Source: JAHFUS01 sp035689115 (GTDB lineage Bacteria; Actinomycetota; Acidimicrobiia; Acidimicrobiales; GCA-2861595). Taken from it: 64,000 bases of DNA. A model generated the notes under the pieces. It saw only the letters and a list, made by a program, of their open reading frames with translations, did no database searches and was not told where the DNA came from. The position numbers and the translations under genes are program-made. The stretch covers positions 13,136 to 77,135 of the forward strand of contig DASSMA010000035.1 of NCBI GenBank assembly GCA_035689115.1, written 5' to 3'. Shown here one piece after another: positions 62,137-64,000 of the stretch; position 1 is the first letter of the stretch; each line of letters begins with the position of its first letter.

Positions 62137-63369
62137 TCAGGCGCCGCGGCGCAGGAGGGCCTTGGCCCGCTCGGGCAGGCGGTCGGCGGCCACGCGGTAG
62201 CCGGTGGACCACAGGGCCTCCCTGACGCGTGGGAGGGCCGGCACGGGCGAGCGCAGGGCGTCCCGGTAGACGGCCTCCAGGCGGTCGGCGGCGGCGGCCA
62301 GGCTGAAGCGCTCCAGCACCAGCCGCCGGCCCATGGCGCCCAGCGCCGCCCGCCGGCCCGGGTCGCCGAGCAGCGGCTCGATCTGGGCGGCCAGCGGGCC
62401 GGGGTCCGGGTCGCCGGCGCCGATGCCGTAGAAGCCGCCGGCGAGGAACACGTCCACGGTCTGCTCGTCGAACGGCAGGGAGAAGCCCTGCTCCCCGAGG
62501 ACGACCAGCGGCCTGGCGAACGACAGCGAGCGCAGAGCCGACCCGCCCATCCCGAGCATCACGTCGGCGCCGGCGTAGGCCGGCCGGGGGTCGAGCAGGG
62601 GTCCGGGGAGCCGCACGGCCTCGCGCCCGAGGCGGGCGTTGACCTCCCGCGCCACCGCCCGGAGGTGGTCGCCCGCCTCACCCTCGCCCACGACCACCAG
62701 GTGGGCCCGGTCGCCGCCCACCAGCTCCATGGCCCGGATGGCCCGCTCGATGCCGTCGGCCTTCATGTACCAGGCCAGGCGGCAGATGATGCCGATCACG
62801 ACGTCGTCGGGACCGAAGCCGTGCTCGTCCCGCCAGCCGGCGCCGTCCACCGCGTCGGCCCGGTCGGCCTCCACGTCGATGGGCGGCTCGATCAGCACCG
62901 AGGGGCCCTTCCGGCGGGCGGCGCAGGCGTCCACCAGCTCGGCGGTGCCGGCGATCAGGGGCACCGTGCGGGGCGCCCACACCGGCACCTCCATCGAGTA
63001 CACCGTGATGACGAGCGGGCGCCCGTCCACCAGGTGGGCGCCGTAGTAGGCGGCCATGAACATCGGGAACTCGTAGGCGTGCAGCAGGTCGGCCCCGTGC
63101 CGGCGGGCCACCGACCTGATCTCGGCCACGTCGGCCGTCGACACGCCCGGCACGTGCTTGCGCCGCTTCGACTGCTCGAGGGGGATGCCCCGCGCCTGGA
63201 GCAGGGCGGCGAGGGGTCCGGGCTGGCCGGTGAAGGGGGCGAAGCAGGCCACCTGGTGCCCGCGCTCGGCCATGCAGGTGGCGAAGTCGATGGCGTTGAG
63301 CTGGCTGCCCCCGAGCTCCAGGTGGTTCAGGCAGACGAGGATGCCGAACCGGTCAGGCCGGCCGGCCAC
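62137..63369 (-). CDS. glycosyltransferase family 4 protein
   Basis: A 410-residue GT-B glycosyltransferase. The N-terminal domain starts RFGILVCLNHLELGGSQLNA with the GGS loop, and the C-terminal sugar-nucleotide domain includes VVIGIICRLAWYMKADGIER, HLVVVGEGEAGDHLRAVARE, PAYAGADVMLGMGGSALRSL and SFARPLVVLGEQGFSLPF. Donor and acceptor are unknown. No membrane span. The Trp-containing N-terminal region is normal for GT4. It sits between clpX and folC where valS is expected, 21 bases from clpX, so it has replaced or displaced that gene. Confidence 0.85.
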   Translation of the reverse strand: MAGRPDRFGILVCLNHLELGGSQLNAIDFATCMAERGHQVACFAPFTGQPGPLAALLQARGIPLEQSKRRKHVPGVSTADVAEIRSVARRHGADLLHAYEFPMFMAAYYGAHLVDGRPLVITVYSMEVPVWAPRTVPLIAGTAELVDACAARRKGPSVLIEPPIDVEADRADAVDGAGWRDEHGFGPDDVVIGIICRLAWYMKADGIERAIRAMELVGGDRAHLVVVGEGEAGDHLRAVAREVNARLGREAVRLPGPLLDPRPAYAGADVMLGMGGSALRSLSFARPLVVLGEQGFSLPFDEQTVDVFLAGGFYGIGAGDPDPGPLAAQIEPLLGDPGRRAALGAMGRRLVLERFSLAAAADRLEAVYRDALRSPVPALPRVREALWSTGYRVAADRLPERAKALLRRGA

Positions 63370-63390
63370 GAGCCCAGTGCCGCCCCGGGA

Positions 63391-64000
63391 TCAGGAGGCG
63401 GCGCGACGGGGCCGGGTCTCCTTCTCCTGTGCCCGCGGCACGAGGGTGGGGTGGACCCGGTCGAGGACGACCGAGCGGTCGACCACGCACTTGCCGATCT
63501 CCGGCCTGCTGGGCAGCTCGTACATGACCTGGAGCAGCACCTCTTCCAGGATCGCCCGCAGGCCGCGGGCGCCGGTGCCCCGCAGCAGGGCCTGCTCGGC
63601 CACCGCCTCCAGGGCGTCGGGGGTGAGCTCCAACTCGACGTTGTCGAGTTCCAGAATCTTCCGGTACTGCTTGATGAGGGCGTTCTTGGGCTCGACCAGG
63701 ATGCGGACCAGGGCCGCCTTGTCGAGCCCGGACACGGCCCCGATGACGGGCAGCCGGCCCACGAACTCGGGGATCAGCCCGAACTTGAGCAGGTCCTCGG
63801 GCAGGACCTGGGCCAGCGTCTCGCCCTCGTCTCGCTCGGCCTGGCGCTTGATCTCGGCCCGGAACCCCATGCCCTTGCGGCCGATGCGGCCCTCGATGAT
63901 CTTGTCGAGGCCGGCGAAGGCGCCGCCGCAGATGAACAGGATGTTGGTGGTGTCGATCTGGATGAACTCCTGGTGGGGGTGCTTGCGGCCCCCCTGGGGC
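63391..64000 (-). CDS. clpX: ATP-dependent protease ATPase subunit ClpX, C-terminal part
   Basis: The C-terminal ~200 residues are in the window; the gene continues past 64000. TNILFICGGAFAGLDKIIEG and RIGRKGMGFRAEI precede LPEDLLKFGLIPEFVGRLPV and LVEPKNALIKQYRKILELDN, which are ClpX AAA+ and sensor-2 segments. GTGARGLRAILEEVLLQVMY contains the sensor-2 Arg. It unfolds substrates for ClpP. The zinc-binding N-terminal domain and the Walker motifs are outside the window. Confidence 0.96.
   Translation of the reverse strand, partial: PQGGRKHPHQEFIQIDTTNILFICGGAFAGLDKIIEGRIGRKGMGFRAEIKRQAERDEGETLAQVLPEDLLKFGLIPEFVGRLPVIGAVSGLDKAALVRILVEPKNALIKQYRKILELDNVELELTPDALEAVAEQALLRGTGARGLRAILEEVLLQVMYELPSRPEIGKCVVDRSVVLDRVHPTLVPRAQEKETRPRRAAS

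Overview
The window is a stretch of a very GC-rich (by eye above 70%), densely packed bacterial chromosome. Gene order points to Actinomycetota. Reading right to left on the minus strand it follows the actinobacterial backbone clpX - folC - ndk - mreB/mreC/mreD - mrdA - rodA - TIGR03960/TIGR03936 - rne - rplU - rpmA - obgE - proB - proA - nadD - LytR_C - rsfS - leuS - comEA - comEC - holA - rpsT - lepA. The MreBCD/RodA rod-shape set, class II DAHP synthase, an F420-type LLM enzyme, an SthA-like flavoprotein, a PAC2 protein and many GTG starts fit an actinobacterium, possibly Acidimicrobiia. That finer placement is inference.

Layout. 0-4.8 kb: partial uracil-DNA glycosylase-like gene, amidohydrolase + S41 protease pair, nucleotide-sugar dehydrogenase. 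4.8-12.1 kb: diguanylate cyclase, lepA, a secreted subtilase with a Trp-rich repeat tail, and an overlapping membrane GGDEF-EAL protein. 12.1-16.7 kb: rpsT, holA, a degenerate DHPS-like gene, comEC and comEA. 16.8-22.3 kb: thioredoxin-TPR protein, PAC2 protein, response regulator-EAL, a frameshifted gene, an LCP protein and a lipoprotein. 22.4-28.1 kb: leuS, tRNA-Ala(GGC), two overlapping LAGLIDADG endonuclease-like ORFs, rsfS, LytR_C protein and nadD. 28.1-37 kb: accessory block (serine hydrolase, LLM oxidoreductase, DAHP synthase, SthA-like, AraC, VOC, short UvrA-like, phosphoglycerate mutase-like). 37-40.5 kb: CoxE/MoxR pair and proA. 40.5-46.3 kb: a plus-strand cassette (AAA+ ATPase, two substrate-binding-like proteins, one fused to VWA, a membrane coiled-coil protein and PspA) sitting between proA and proB. 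46.4-51.2 kb: proB, obgE, rpmA, rplU, rne. 51.2-59.8 kb: two tRNA/ribosome-linked radical-SAM-type genes, the rod-shape operon and ndk. 59.9-64 kb: folC, an Ala/Arg repeat protein, a glycosyltransferase and partial clpX. valS, usually between clpX and folC in actinobacteria, is absent from that position.

The backbone covers translation (lepA, rpsT, leuS, rsfS, obgE, rplU, rpmA), DNA uptake and replication (comEA/EC, holA), proline synthesis and wall elongation. Insertions between backbone genes carry most of the novelty: the tRNA-linked LAGLIDADG pair with a nearby consensus SOS box, the PspA/VWA/AAA cassette splitting proB from proA, and the AraC-VOC-UvrA-like group. Many minus-strand genes overlap by 4 nt (GTGA/ATGA), indicating translationally coupled operons. 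Several transcription units end in strong GC-rich dyads without T-tracts. No CRISPR array, insertion sequence or rRNA is visible. No gene-free stretch exceeds 300 bases; the longest is 7632-7881.
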